Source: a bacterium (lineage in GTDB: Bacteria > Pseudomonadota > Gammaproteobacteria > Pseudomonadales > Moraxellaceae). From it: a DNA stretch of 64,000 bases. This document shows positions 43,799-52,642 of this stretch, piece by piece; positions within the stretch are counted from its first letter, which is position 1, and each line of letters starts with the position of its first letter. The stretch covers positions 1 through 64,000 of the forward strand of contig JAQSDB010000002.1 in NCBI GenBank assembly GCA_029945725.1, read 5' to 3'. Position numbers and translations under genes: made by a program. The notes beneath the pieces are model-generated. The model was not told the DNA's origin, searched no databases, and was given only the letters and a program-made list of their open reading frames with translations.

Positions 43799-44854
43799 AT
43801 GCCGAAACCCGCTGCCGCCGTGATGACGTTTCCGATCCAGCTTGTGGAACTGGCCGAGTCGCTGGCGCGCGCGCGGCAGGGTGATGTGGCGCAGGTTTAT
43901 GCGCGCATCGGCATTACGCAGGAAGACCTGCAGCGGACCGATGCCAGTATCAGCCTGGCGCAATTCGAAGCCCTGATGCATCTCATGCAGGACTATCTGC
44001 TGCCCGGAGAGCCGCGCTCGATACAGGTATTGCGCCATATGCCGGTAACGGCGCAGGGCCTGGTCGGAATGGCGGCGATGACGGCCGACACGCTGGGCGA
44101 TGCGCTGGATATCGGCTTGCGTTATTTTTCGCTGATTCTTCCCTTTATCGAGTTGTATCGAGAAAACGTGGGCAACCGCACGCATGTGCATGTCCGCAGC
44201 CATCATGATTTTGGTTCGCCCTATAACGAAATCATCATGGAGGTTCTGGTTGGCGGTTTTGCCAAGATGGAGTTTTTTGCCCGTGGTACAGAGGATGCCC
44301 GAACCCGCTCCTGGCCGGGCGGCATGGAGGTGCAGCTGACGCATGAAAGCAGCGAGGACGCCGAAGCCTTTCGTGCCTACTTTCACATGCCCGTGCAGTT
44401 TGGCTGCGCCGAAAACCAGTTTGTTTTTTCCCGTGAAACCCTGAGCCAGCCCTTGTTGACGCGAAATCGCGCCACACGCATCGCCATTGAGGCCCTGCTG
44501 GAGCAGCGCCTGCATGCCCTGCCACAGCAGAATGCCTTGACGCAGCGTGTGCGACGCCAGCTCAGTGTTTCCATGGCGCAGGGAAAGTTGCCGGGGGCCG
44601 CCGAGCTTGCCGCCAATCTGGCCATGTCCTCGCGCACACTCAGTCGCCGGCTCAGCGAAGAAGGCAGCAGCCTGCCGGCACTGATGGAAGATGTGCGCAT
44701 TGAGCGCGCTGAAATGCTCCTGATCGGCAGTGACATGGCGCTTGCCAGAATTGCGCGGCAAGTCGGCTATAGCGATCTTTCCACTTTTTCCCGGGCCTTC
44801 AAGCGCGTCAAGGGGCGGCCGCCGAGCACCTTGCGCAACCATCCGGATATTTAG
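43799..44854 (+). CDS. AraC-family transcriptional regulator
   Basis: The protein has 351 residues from the ATG at 43799, with an AAGGA ribosome site. The N-terminal part (about 15-200) fits the arabinose-binding-like sensor region of the AraC subgroup that includes OruR and similar regulators. The C-terminal part (about 250-351) is the AraC DNA-binding domain. Its first helix-turn-helix is PGAAELAANLAMSSRTLSRR, its second ALARIARQVGYSDLSTFSRA. An in-frame ATG at 43781 lacks a ribosome site. The most obvious target is the preceding DUF2306 gene, with direct repeats in its upstream region. Confidence 0.9.
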   Translation: MPKPAAAVMTFPIQLVELAESLARARQGDVAQVYARIGITQEDLQRTDASISLAQFEALMHLMQDYLLPGEPRSIQVLRHMPVTAQGLVGMAAMTADTLGDALDIGLRYFSLILPFIELYRENVGNRTHVHVRSHHDFGSPYNEIIMEVLVGGFAKMEFFARGTEDARTRSWPGGMEVQLTHESSEDAEAFRAYFHMPVQFGCAENQFVFSRETLSQPLLTRNRATRIAIEALLEQRLHALPQQNALTQRVRRQLSVSMAQGKLPGAAELAANLAMSSRTLSRRLSEEGSSLPALMEDVRIERAEMLLIGSDMALARIARQVGYSDLSTFSRAFKRVKGRPPSTLRNHPDI

Positions 44855-44940
44855 GCGGGACCGTCTTTCAGGGAGGCCCCCGCTGTTATGATGGGTGGGT
44901 TGCCTCTATTGCACGCGCTTGTCTGAAACGGAAGGAACTC

Positions 44941-45618
44941 ATGAGCCAGCTTGAAAAAATTGCCGAAAATATCTGGGTGGCGGCGGCCCCCCACAGTTTT
45001 ATGGGCCTGCATGTGGGCACAAGAATGACCGTCATACGTCTCTCGTCCGGTGCGATGCTCTTGCACTCACCGGTGCCCCTGAATGCTGCGCTGAGCGCCG
45101 AGATCAATGCGCTGGGCACGGTGAAGCACATTGTCTGCCCCAACCTTTTTCATCATATTTATGCAGGCGAGGCGCTTGCTGCCTGGCCGCAGGCAAAACT
45201 GCACGGACCTAAGAAGCTGCAGAAAAAACGCCAGGATTTACGCTTTGATGCGGTGCTCTCGGATGTGCCTGATCGCGACTGGCAGGGCGATCTGCTGCCC
45301 GTCACCATTGCGGGCAGCTTGCTGAATGAAACCGTGCTTTATCATGTGCCGTCGCAAACACTGGTTACCTCCGATCTTGTGGAAAATTTCAAACAGCATC
45401 CGCACTGGCTGACGCGCACTTACCTTCGCTTGAACGGCATGCTCGGCAAGATCACCTGGCCACCGGTGATGCGCATCGTGTATGTGAATCGTCGTGCGGC
45501 TCGCACAGACATCGAGCGCATTCTGGCCTTGCCGTTTGAGCGCATCATCATTGCGCACGGCGACATCATCCGCAGCAATGCGCGCGAGACCTTGCGCAAA
45601 GGGCTTGAGTGGCTGTGA
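44941..45618 (+). CDS. DUF4336 protein, metallo-beta-lactamase-like
   Basis: The 225-residue protein begins with a segment typical of DUF4336 (ENIWVAAAPHSFMGLHVGTRM). This family is related in fold to metallo-beta-lactamases. His42 lies in LLHSPVPL, a His pair in NLFHHIYAG at 71-72, and an AHGD segment sits near residue 206. These could be remnants of a metal site, but the classical HxHxDH motif is missing, so hydrolase activity is doubtful. A GAAGGAAC ribosome site precedes the ATG. It is on the same strand as the yheU-like gene 46 bases on. Confidence 0.72.
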   Translation: MSQLEKIAENIWVAAAPHSFMGLHVGTRMTVIRLSSGAMLLHSPVPLNAALSAEINALGTVKHIVCPNLFHHIYAGEALAAWPQAKLHGPKKLQKKRQDLRFDAVLSDVPDRDWQGDLLPVTIAGSLLNETVLYHVPSQTLVTSDLVENFKQHPHWLTRTYLRLNGMLGKITWPPVMRIVYVNRRAARTDIERILALPFERIIIAHGDIIRSNARETLRKGLEWL

Positions 45619-45664
45619 TGCGGTTGTTTTCCACGGTGATTGTTTTCAGGCGGAGTGAGTATTC

Positions 45665-45904
45665 GTGATTATCCCGCCCGACTTGCTGGAAGCCGCGACG
45701 CTGAACCGGCTGATTGAAGACTTTGTCACCCGTGATGGCACCGACAATGGCGATGACACTCCGCTCGATCGCCGGGTATTGAGGGTGCGCCGTGCGCTGG
45801 ATAAGGGCGAGGCCGTGATCGTGTTTGATCCCCTCAGCGAGCAATGCCGCCTGATGCTCAAGCATGATGTGCCGCGCGAGCTTCTGGATGAAATGAAGTC
45901 GTAG
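45665..45904 (+). CDS. YheU family protein (UPF0270)
   Basis: The 79-residue protein starts at a GTG and begins MIIPPDLLEAATLNRLIEDF, followed by VTRDGTDNGDD and KGEAVIVFDPLSEQC. This pattern is the YheU/UPF0270 family, small soluble proteins of unknown function found across Gammaproteobacteria. The GCGGAG ribosome site supports the GTG. It may share a transcript with the DUF4336 gene and is followed by a terminator. Confidence 0.82.
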   Translation: MIIPPDLLEAATLNRLIEDFVTRDGTDNGDDTPLDRRVLRVRRALDKGEAVIVFDPLSEQCRLMLKHDVPRELLDEMKS

Positions 45905-45974
45905 ATCCGGGGCGGGCGAGCTCATGCTGGCGCTTCTGTTGTGTGGCCACTGGCTTCCGCGTGTTTAAAAAATA

Positions 45975-46011
45975 CATAAAAAAAGCCCGCATCATGCGGG
46001 CTTTTTTTATG
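45975..46011. terminator. Bidirectional terminator after the yheU-like gene
   Basis: CATA7GCCCGC (45975-45990) pairs perfectly with its complement (45996-46011) around ATCAT. It lies between the convergent yheU-like and tetR genes. Confidence 0.92.
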
Positions 46012-46067
46012 CCGTGAAGAGCACTGGCGGACTGATGACTGAAGCACGATCCCTTACGCCTTACGCC

Positions 46068-46787
46068 TTATGCCTTGTGCACTGGCGTTTCTGTCATCAG
46101 CGTACTGTCCCAGTAGGCCGGTTTCGGCGGCAGCGTGGTGACGCCGGGCCTGGCGCGCATGTGCAGGGCCAGCAGGCGGCTCCACAGGCCGAGAAAATGT
46201 TCGAACACATGTTCTCCGTCCACCAGGTGCCGGTCCATCGACATGCCGCGCAGCAGCCACTGCGTCAGTGTCATGAGCTGGCGCACATTGTCGTCCGCAG
46301 AAAGCGGTTCGAAATAATGTTCTGCCGCTACCGAGAGGGTGCCGTAGCCGGTGGTCCAGAGTTTGTGCATCGCCGCTGTCAGTTGTTCGTCATGCGTACT
46401 GGCAATCATCAGCTCCAGCAGCACGGTGCTTTCGCGCGTCCCGAAGACTTCCTTCCAGCTGATCATGATGATGTCGCGCAACCGGTCTTCGGATTCGTCC
46501 ACGCTTTTGATGGCATGGCCAAGACGGACATAAAGCTGTCGGATGAGTTGCTCGGCCGCCGCCGCGATCAGGGCATCCTTGGACGGAAAGTGGTGCACCG
46601 GAGCCCCGCGCGAGACTTGTGCTTTTTCCACGATCTTGCTGATGGTGGTGGCGGCATAACCGTCACTGGCCAGGCAGTCCAGCGTGGCTTCGACGAGGCG
46701 CAAACGCATGGCTTCGCTGCGCTCGGTCTGGGTGCGGCGGCTGCTGTTCGGATGCGTGACGGGTTCACTCATTTCAGGTGGACTCAT
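46068..46787 (-). CDS. TetR-family transcriptional regulator
   Basis: The protein has 239 residues if it starts at the ATG at 46787. In-frame ATGs also occur at 46865 and 46772, and none has a strong ribosome site, so the start is uncertain. After a flexible N-terminus the DNA-binding domain reads ATLDCLASDGYAATTISKIV and then VSRGAPVHHFPSKDALI, the standard TetR pattern. The C-terminal ligand domain is not recognisable. The gene is divergent from an acyl-CoA dehydrogenase, so it may control fatty-acid breakdown. That link is inference from position. Confidence 0.88.
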   Translation of the reverse strand: MSPPEMSEPVTHPNSSRRTQTERSEAMRLRLVEATLDCLASDGYAATTISKIVEKAQVSRGAPVHHFPSKDALIAAAAEQLIRQLYVRLGHAIKSVDESEDRLRDIIMISWKEVFGTRESTVLLELMIASTHDEQLTAAMHKLWTTGYGTLSVAAEHYFEPLSADDNVRQLMTLTQWLLRGMSMDRHLVDGEHVFEHFLGLWSRLLALHMRARPGVTTLPPKPAYWDSTLMTETPVHKA

Positions 46788-46935
46788 GGTGGCTTCAGGC
46801 CCGGGGCTGGCGGGGGTGCCGGGCCCAGGGTCTGAAGGGTAATTTTTTATGCCGGGTTCGGGCATCGTCTGTACAGGGCTTTTTTCTTTTTTATCAATGC
46901 CTTGCCGTTACTTTCCCGGGACCGGTCAGTCCCTG

Positions 46936-46962
46936 TTGCCGGAATTGCCGGCCTTGCCGGCT
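46936..46962. repeat. Three tandem 9-base repeats TTGCCGGNN
   Basis: TTGCCGGAA, TTGCCGGCC and TTGCCGGCT follow each other without gaps in the tetR to acyl-CoA dehydrogenase spacer. They end at the candidate -35 element. They may be a regulator site or a slippage product. Confidence 0.75.
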
Positions 46963-46990
46963 TGCACTTGCCCTGACTCGCTGGTATCTA
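46962..46990 (+). promoter_or_regulatory. Possible promoter of the acyl-CoA dehydrogenase gene
   Basis: TTGCAC (46962-46967) and TATCTA (46985-46990) are 17 bases apart, but each matches consensus only moderately. The position 84 bases before the coding start and next to the tandem repeats makes it the best candidate in the gap. Confidence 0.35.
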
Positions 46991-47073
46991 ACATGCCGTA
47001 CGACCATATTGTAAGTTGCGGCGGCGAGCAAGCTGTCCCAACAAGCCCCACACCCGTAGCCGGAGAGAAGTAG

Positions 47074-48240
47074 ATGAGCGCCCCCACACCCGTCGCCCCG
47101 ATGATGCCCCGCACCCTGTTCAATGAAGACCACGAAGCCTTCCGCAAGACCGTGCGCCGCTTTTTTGAAGAAGAAATCGCTCCTCACCACGAGCGCTGGG
47201 AAGAGCAGCAGCACATTGATCGCCATCTCTGGAACAAGGCCGGCGAGCTCGGCATGCTGTGCGCCACCATGCCGGAAGAATACGGCGGAGCCGGTGTTGA
47301 TCGTCTCTACAGCGTCATCCTGATGGAAGAGCAGGCCCGCGCCGGTGATTCGGCGTCGGGTTTTGCCCTGCATTCCGACATCGTTGCCAATTACATCAAT
47401 AATTTCGGTACCGAAGCGCAGAAGCTGGAGTGGCTGCCCAAAATGGCCACTGGCGAAGCCATTGGCGCCATCGCCATGACCGAGCCGGGTACCGGCTCCG
47501 ACTTGCAGAGCATCAAGGCCACGGCAAAGCTTGATGGCGATGATTACATCGTCAACGGCTCCAAGATTTTCATCACCAATGGCTATCTTTGCGATGTTGC
47601 CGTGGTGGTCGTGAAAACCGGTGATGCCGAAAAAGGCTCGCAGAATGTTTCGCTGCTGATCATGGATGCCAAGATGCCCGGTTTCACCAAGGGCCGTCCG
47701 CTGAAGAAAGTCGGCATGCGTGGACAGGACACCTGCGAGCTGTTTTTTGACAATGTGCGTGTGCCGAAAGCCAATCTGCTCGGCATGGAAGGCATGGGCT
47801 TCATCATGCTGATGAAGGAACTGGCCTGGGAACGCATGATGATCGGCATCATGTGTGTATCCGGTGCCGAATTCGCGCTGGCCACCACCGTGGATTACGT
47901 GAAGCTGCGCAAGGTATTCGGCAAGCCCGTGTCGGCTTACCAGAACACCCGTTTCAAGCTGGCGGAAATGCGTTCGGAAATCCAGATTGCCCGTGTCTTT
48001 GTCGATCGCTGCATTGAGCAGGTCATCAAGGGCGAGCTCAGCATCGAAGCCGCCTGTGCCGCCAAATACTGGGTGTCCGATCTGCTCAGCAAGGTCGTGG
48101 ACGAGTGCGTGCAGCTGCACGGCGGCTATGGCTACATGATGGAGTATCCGATTGCGCGTGCGTATATCGATACCCGTGCCAACCGCATCTACGGCGGCAC
48201 CAATGAAATCATGAAGGAACTGATTTCACGTTCCATCTGA
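47074..48240 (+). CDS. Acyl-CoA dehydrogenase, long-chain type
   Basis: This FAD enzyme would oxidise acyl-CoA to enoyl-CoA in beta-oxidation and pass electrons to ETF. The 388-residue protein has the N-terminal helical domain, the middle segment AMTEPGTGSDLQS and the C-terminal helical domain with VQLHGGYGYMMEYPIARAY. The usual catalytic Glu of the YEGT motif is replaced by Gly374 (IYGGTNEIMKEL). Instead Glu253 in LAWERMMI aligns with the catalytic Glu of mammalian long-chain and isovaleryl-CoA dehydrogenases. That supports long-chain or branched substrates. A GGAGAG ribosome site precedes the ATG. A divergent TetR gene may regulate it. Confidence 0.92.
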   Translation: MSAPTPVAPMMPRTLFNEDHEAFRKTVRRFFEEEIAPHHERWEEQQHIDRHLWNKAGELGMLCATMPEEYGGAGVDRLYSVILMEEQARAGDSASGFALHSDIVANYINNFGTEAQKLEWLPKMATGEAIGAIAMTEPGTGSDLQSIKATAKLDGDDYIVNGSKIFITNGYLCDVAVVVVKTGDAEKGSQNVSLLIMDAKMPGFTKGRPLKKVGMRGQDTCELFFDNVRVPKANLLGMEGMGFIMLMKELAWERMMIGIMCVSGAEFALATTVDYVKLRKVFGKPVSAYQNTRFKLAEMRSEIQIARVFVDRCIEQVIKGELSIEAACAAKYWVSDLLSKVVDECVQLHGGYGYMMEYPIARAYIDTRANRIYGGTNEIMKELISRSI

Positions 48241-48254
48241 TGCGGGTACGTCAG

Positions 48255-48294
48255 CCATAAAAAAACCGGAGCCTCTGCTCCGGTTTTTTTATGG
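48255..48294. terminator. Perfect terminator after the acyl-CoA dehydrogenase gene
   Basis: An 18-bp perfect stem CCATA7CCGGAGC (48255-48272) pairs with 48277-48294 around CTCT. It has long A and T runs on either side. Confidence 0.93.
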
Positions 48295-48422
48295 AGTAAA
48301 TCTGATTTTAAAAGTGGAGATGGATCCTCTTCACGGCTGCTCCCGGGCAGATGCATGAGTCCGACAAACACCGGCTTTCTTACGGGTTACACTCACCCTG
48401 CTTTCCTGAAGAGTATGCGTGA

Positions 48423-50090
48423 ATGCCCCATCACTATCCCCTGATTGCCGCCATTTCCATCGGCTTTGTGCTGGCTCTGGTTTTTGGTGCCCTGGCCTTG
48501 CGCCTGCGCATGTCGCCGCTGGTGGGATATCTGCTGGCCGGCGTTTTTGTGGGACCGTTTACGCCGGGCTTTGTCGCAGATGCCCGTCTTGCCCAGGAGC
48601 TTTCGGAGATCGGCGTGATCCTGCTGATGTTCGGTGTCGGCCTGCATTTTTCATTCAAGGACCTGTTGTCGGTAAAGCACATCGCGATTCCGGGCGCCCT
48701 CGTGCAGATTGCAGTTGCCACTCTGCTGGGCATGGGGCTGGCAGCAGCCATGGGCTGGCCCGCTGGCAGTGGCCTTGTGTTTGGCCTGGCCTTGTCGGTG
48801 GCCAGTACGGTGGTGCTGTTGCGCGCGCTGGAGCAGCGCAATCTGGTGGAAAGCCGGCGCGGGCGCATTGCGGTTGGCTGGCTGATTGTCGAGGATCTGG
48901 TCATGGTGCTGGCGCTGGTGTTGTTGCCTGCACTGGCCGGGCCGCTGGGCGGGAATGCCGCTGCCGGGCACAGCGAAACGTTCTGGATGGATTTGCTGCT
49001 GACGCTGGGCAAGGTGGCGGCGTTTGTCGTGCTGATGATTTACGGCGGCACGCGCTTTATTCCCTGGATGCTGGAACGCGTGGCGGGTTCAGGCTCGCGC
49101 GAGCTGTTTACGCTGGCGGTGCTGGCCATCGCCATGGGCGTAGCCTTTGGTTCGGCGGCCCTGTTCGGCGTGTCCTTTGCGCTGGGGGCTTTTTTTGCGG
49201 GCATGGTGCTGAATGAATCCGAATTCAGTCACAAGGCGGCGGAAGATTCCCTGCCCATGCGTGATGCCTTTGCCGTGCTGTTTTTTGTCTCGGTCGGCAT
49301 GCTGTTCAATCCCGCGATCCTGCTCAGTGATCCGCTGCCGGTGCTTGGTGTTTTCCTCGTGATCGTTGCGGGAAAGTCGCTGGCTGCTTTTGTCATCGTG
49401 CTCGCCTTCCGGCATCCGCTCAGTACGGCCCTGACGATTTCTGCCAGCCTGGCACAGATAGGCGAGTTCTCTTTCATTCTGGCCGGGCTGGGTCTCACGC
49501 TGGGGCTGTTGCCGCCGCAGGGGCATGATCTGGTGCTGGCCGGTGCCATTCTTTCCATTCTCGTCAATCCGTTGCTGTTTATGGCGATAGACCGCTTGCA
49601 GCCCTGGCTGGACCGGCGCGAGGGCAGCAAGGATGCGACCCTGCATGAAGCCGCCAGTGAGCCGGTGACATTGCAGGGACATGTGATTCTGGTCGGCTAT
49701 GGCCGTGTCGGCAGCCGGGTTGGCGCCGGCCTGATCGAAGCCGGTGTGCCGTTGCTGGTGGTTGAGTACAGCCGTGATCGCGTGCATGAGTTGCAGCGAC
49801 AGGGCCTGCATGCCGTTCTCGGCAATGCGGCCGGCAAGGAGGTGCTGGCACTGACCTGTGTGGCTGCGGCGAGCTGCCTGCTGATTGCCATTCCCGATGC
49901 CATTGAAGCGGGCCAGATCATCGGGCATGCGCGCCGTAAAAATACCAGCCTGAGAATCATTGCGCGCGCACACTCGGACGCGGAAGTGGACTATCTTCGC
50001 CAGCATGGTGCTGATCTTGTGATCATGGGTGAGCGCGAAATTGCCCGTGGCATGCTGGCGCATATGCAGCAGGCAGAATCTGTGGCCTGA
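48423..50090 (+). CDS. YbaL-like CPA2 cation/proton antiporter with RCK domain
   Basis: The 555-residue protein (E. coli YbaL has 558) is a CPA2-type monovalent cation/H+ antiporter, probably for K+. About 12 membrane helices fill residues 1-390, with the family patterns [26 protein letters not shown] and [10 protein letters not shown], the last holding the paired acidic residues of the ion site. The C-terminal RCK/TrkA-N domain (about 415-530) has the nucleotide loop [11 protein letters not shown]. That implies control by NAD(H) or a similar ligand. fumC follows after 25 bases, so the two may be co-transcribed. Confidence 0.88.
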   Translation: MPHHYPLIAAISIGFVLALVFGALALRLRMSPLVGYLLAGVFVGPFTPGFVADARLAQELSEIGVILLMFGVGLHFSFKDLLSVKHIAIPGALVQIAVATLLGMGLAAAMGWPAGSGLVFGLALSVASTVVLLRALEQRNLVESRRGRIAVGWLIVEDLVMVLALVLLPALAGPLGGNAAAGHSETFWMDLLLTLGKVAAFVVLMIYGGTRFIPWMLERVAGSGSRELFTLAVLAIAMGVAFGSAALFGVSFALGAFFAGMVLNESEFSHKAAEDSLPMRDAFAVLFFVSVGMLFNPAILLSDPLPVLGVFLVIVAGKSLAAFVIVLAFRHPLSTALTISASLAQIGEFSFILAGLGLTLGLLPPQGHDLVLAGAILSILVNPLLFMAIDRLQPWLDRREGSKDATLHEAASEPVTLQGHVILVGYGRVGSRVGAGLIEAGVPLLVVEYSRDRVHELQRQGLHAVLGNAAGKEVLALTCVAAASCLLIAIPDAIEAGQIIGHARRKNTSLRIIARAHSDAEVDYLRQHGADLVIMGEREIARGMLAHMQQAESVA

Positions 50091-50115
50091 GCAACAATCC
50101 GCAAAGGAGAATGTC

Positions 50116-51522
50116 ATGTCCGGGCCGACCCGTACTGAAAAGGATGCAATGGGACCGGTGGAAGTGCCGGCTGACCATCTCTGGGGCGCGCAAACGCAGC
50201 GCTCCCTGCATTTCTTTCCGATTGGCGTGAGCCGTTTCCGCTGGGAGCGGCCGGTGATCCGCGCTTTCGGCATTCTGAAAAAATGCGCGGCGCTGGCCAA
50301 TGGCGAACTTGGCGAGTTAGCTCCCGAGAAAGTGCAGCTGATTGTGGCGGCGGCGCAGGAAGTGATCGACGGGCGCTGGGACGACGAATTTCCGCTGGTG
50401 GTGTTCCAGACCGGCTCCGGCACGCAAAGCAACATGAATGCGAATGAAGTCATTGCGAATCGTGCCATCCAGCTGGCGGGCGGTGTGATCGGCACAAAGA
50501 ATCCCGTACATCCCAATGACGATGTGAACTGCGGCCAGTCCTCCAATGATGCCTTTCCGGCGGTCATGCATATCGCCACGGCGACCTTGCTGGTCGAGGC
50601 CCTGCTGCCGGCAGTCAGTCGCCTGCGCGATACCTTCGCGAAAAAATCCCGCGCGTATAAAAACGTGGTCATGGTCGGGCGTACGCATCTGCAGGACGCG
50701 ACGCCGATCACGCTGGGACAGGTCATGTCGGGCTGGGTAGCGCAGCTGGAGCTGTGTCTTGCCGGTATTCATCGCGTGTTGCCGGATGTGTGCGAGCTGG
50801 CCACGGGAGGCACGGCAGTGGGCACCGGCCTGAATTCGCATCCAGGGTTTGGTGGTGCCATTGCTGCGCAGGTTTCGCATTGCACCGGTCATGTGTTTGT
50901 TTCGGCTCCCAACAAGTTTGCGGCACTGTCGGCGCATGACGGCATGGTGAATGTGAGCGCCGCTTTGCGCACGCTTGCCGGGGCTCTGATGAAAATTGCC
51001 AATGACGTGCGCTGGTACGCCAGCGGCCCGCGAGCCGGCATTGGTGAGATCACGATTCCGGAAAACGAGCCGGGTTCCTCCATCATGCCGGGCAAGATCA
51101 ACCCCACGCAGTGCGAAGCCATGACCATGGTCGCCGTGCAGGTATTCGGCAATGATCATGCGGTGGCGTTTGCGGGCTCGCAGGGAAATTTCCAGCTCAA
51201 TGTGTTCAAGCCGGTTATGCTGCATAACGTGCTCGAATCCATTCGCCTGCTCAGCGATGCCTGTGCTGCCTTTGATGAACATTGTGCGCAAGGCATTGAA
51301 CCGAACCTGCCGCGCATCAAGGCGCATCTGGATGATTCCCTGATGCTGGTGACAGCACTGAATCCGCATATCGGCTATGAGAAGTCCGCCGAAATTGCCC
51401 TCAAGGCCTATCGCGACAACAGCTCGCTGAAAGCCGCTGCACTGGCGCTGGCTTATGTGAGCGAGGCGGAGTTTGACGCCTGGGTGCGTCCGCAGGACAT
51501 GCTGGGGCCGGACAGAAAATAG
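50116..51522 (+). CDS. fumC: Fumarate hydratase class II
   Basis: FumC interconverts fumarate and malate in the TCA cycle. It is the iron-free, heat- and oxidant-stable class. The 468-residue protein carries the family signature [15 protein letters not shown] and the upstream [13 protein letters not shown] and [11 protein letters not shown] substrate-site segments. The start is the ATG at 50116, with AAGGAGA at 50104-50110. The longer frame overlaps the antiporter gene. The related aspartase and argininosuccinate lyases share the fold, but these segments fit fumarase. Confidence 0.95.
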   Translation: MSGPTRTEKDAMGPVEVPADHLWGAQTQRSLHFFPIGVSRFRWERPVIRAFGILKKCAALANGELGELAPEKVQLIVAAAQEVIDGRWDDEFPLVVFQTGSGTQSNMNANEVIANRAIQLAGGVIGTKNPVHPNDDVNCGQSSNDAFPAVMHIATATLLVEALLPAVSRLRDTFAKKSRAYKNVVMVGRTHLQDATPITLGQVMSGWVAQLELCLAGIHRVLPDVCELATGGTAVGTGLNSHPGFGGAIAAQVSHCTGHVFVSAPNKFAALSAHDGMVNVSAALRTLAGALMKIANDVRWYASGPRAGIGEITIPENEPGSSIMPGKINPTQCEAMTMVAVQVFGNDHAVAFAGSQGNFQLNVFKPVMLHNVLESIRLLSDACAAFDEHCAQGIEPNLPRIKAHLDDSLMLVTALNPHIGYEKSAEIALKAYRDNSSLKAAALALAYVSEAEFDAWVRPQDMLGPDRK

Positions 51523-51533
51523 GGGATGCCCGT

Positions 51534-51567
51534 CATGAAAAAGCCGCCCTCAGGCGGCTTTTTCATG
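51534..51567. terminator. Convergent terminator overlapping the end of the yfeH-like gene
   Basis: CATGAAAAAGCCGCC (51534-51548) pairs with GGCGGCTTTTTCATG (51553-51567) around CTCA. On the - strand the stop codon of the neighbouring gene is read from the loop, and its last five codons form one arm. Confidence 0.93.
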
Positions 51568-52566
51568 GGCGCCTGTCGCCACCGGTAAAATATCCGGTCG
51601 TCTGGCATAACGCTGCGCCAGCGCCGAGCAGGCAATGAGCTGCAGCTGGTGATAAAACATGACGGGCAGCACGATCAGACCGAGGCCGGGATGTGCGCCG
51701 AATAATACTTTCGCCATGGGGATGCCGGCTGCCAGGGTTTTTTTCGAGCCACAGAAAACAGCCACAATTTCATCTTCGGTGGTGAACTTCAGCGCACGTG
51801 CTGTTTGCCAGGTGAGGAACAGCACGACGGTGAGGATGCTGGCAGCACCGGCCAGTGTCAGCAGCAGGATGCTGACGCCGTAATTGCTCCACAGTCCGGC
51901 GGCTACCGAATCACAAAAGGAACTGAAGACCAGCAGCAGGATGATGCTGCGGTCCATCAGGCTGGTGGTTTTCTTGTGGCGGGCCAGCCATTTTCCGAGA
52001 ACGGGGTGCAGCAACTGCCCCAGCACAAAGGGCAGCAGCAAGAGGGTGGCGATACTGGTCACGGCCTGGCCAAAAGGCAGCGCGGCGCCGCTCGTGGTTG
52101 CCATCAGGCTGACCAGCAGCGGCGTCAGCACGATGCCGATCAGGCTGGAAAGCGTGGCGTTGAAAATGGCGGCGGGTACATTTCCGCGCGCCAGGCCGGT
52201 CATGGCCACGGATGAGGTAATGGTCGAGGGCAAAACGCAGAGATAGAAAAAGCCCAGCAGCAGCATGGGTGGCAGCCAGTGCCCGAGGGTGAATCTGAAA
52301 ACAATGAAGAGCAGCGGAAAGAGGACGAAGGTGAACAGCTGCACCACGATATGCAGGCGCCAGTTTTTCAGGCCGGCGCGCAGCTGCCCGGTGGGAATGC
52401 CCATGCCGTGCAGGAAGAAAACAAGCGCCACGCCGGCATTGAGGAAGTGATCAATATGCAGCATGCCACCGCTCTTGCCGATGTCGGGAAAAAAGGAAGC
52501 GATGATCACGGCCGTTATCATGCCGCGCAGGAACCAGTCGTTGAGAAGTGCTTTTAATCCCGTCAC
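51550..52566 (-). CDS. YfeH-like transporter of the bile acid:sodium symporter superfamily
   Basis: The 338-residue protein has about ten membrane helices and matches the SBF-like branch represented by E. coli YfeH. Recognisable blocks are PSTITSSVAMTGLARGN after helix 4 and VFCGSKKTLAAGIPMAKVLF near residue 270, the two crossover regions. The substrate is unknown. Bile acid transport is only the family name. The last residues (HEKAA) are encoded inside the terminator shared with fumC. The gene lies alone on the - strand beside an MFS gene of the same orientation. Confidence 0.85.
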   Translation of the reverse strand: MTGLKALLNDWFLRGMITAVIIASFFPDIGKSGGMLHIDHFLNAGVALVFFLHGMGIPTGQLRAGLKNWRLHIVVQLFTFVLFPLLFIVFRFTLGHWLPPMLLLGFFYLCVLPSTITSSVAMTGLARGNVPAAIFNATLSSLIGIVLTPLLVSLMATTSGAALPFGQAVTSIATLLLLPFVLGQLLHPVLGKWLARHKKTTSLMDRSIILLLVFSSFCDSVAAGLWSNYGVSILLLTLAGAASILTVVLFLTWQTARALKFTTEDEIVAVFCGSKKTLAAGIPMAKVLFGAHPGLGLIVLPVMFYHQLQLIACSALAQRYARRPDILPVATGAHEKAA

Positions 52567-52642
52567 GGTGTTGTCTCGTTAAAAATAATCACGCCCGCGC
52601 GGACATTGGCGGGGGCCTGATTTTGTCATGGCTGGTTTGTTT

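Noticed and set aside
48419..49216. Overlapping 265-residue frame in the ybaL-like gene
   Set aside because: It is Gly/Arg/Cys-rich shadow sequence. The frame starting at 48423 has clear membrane and RCK domains.
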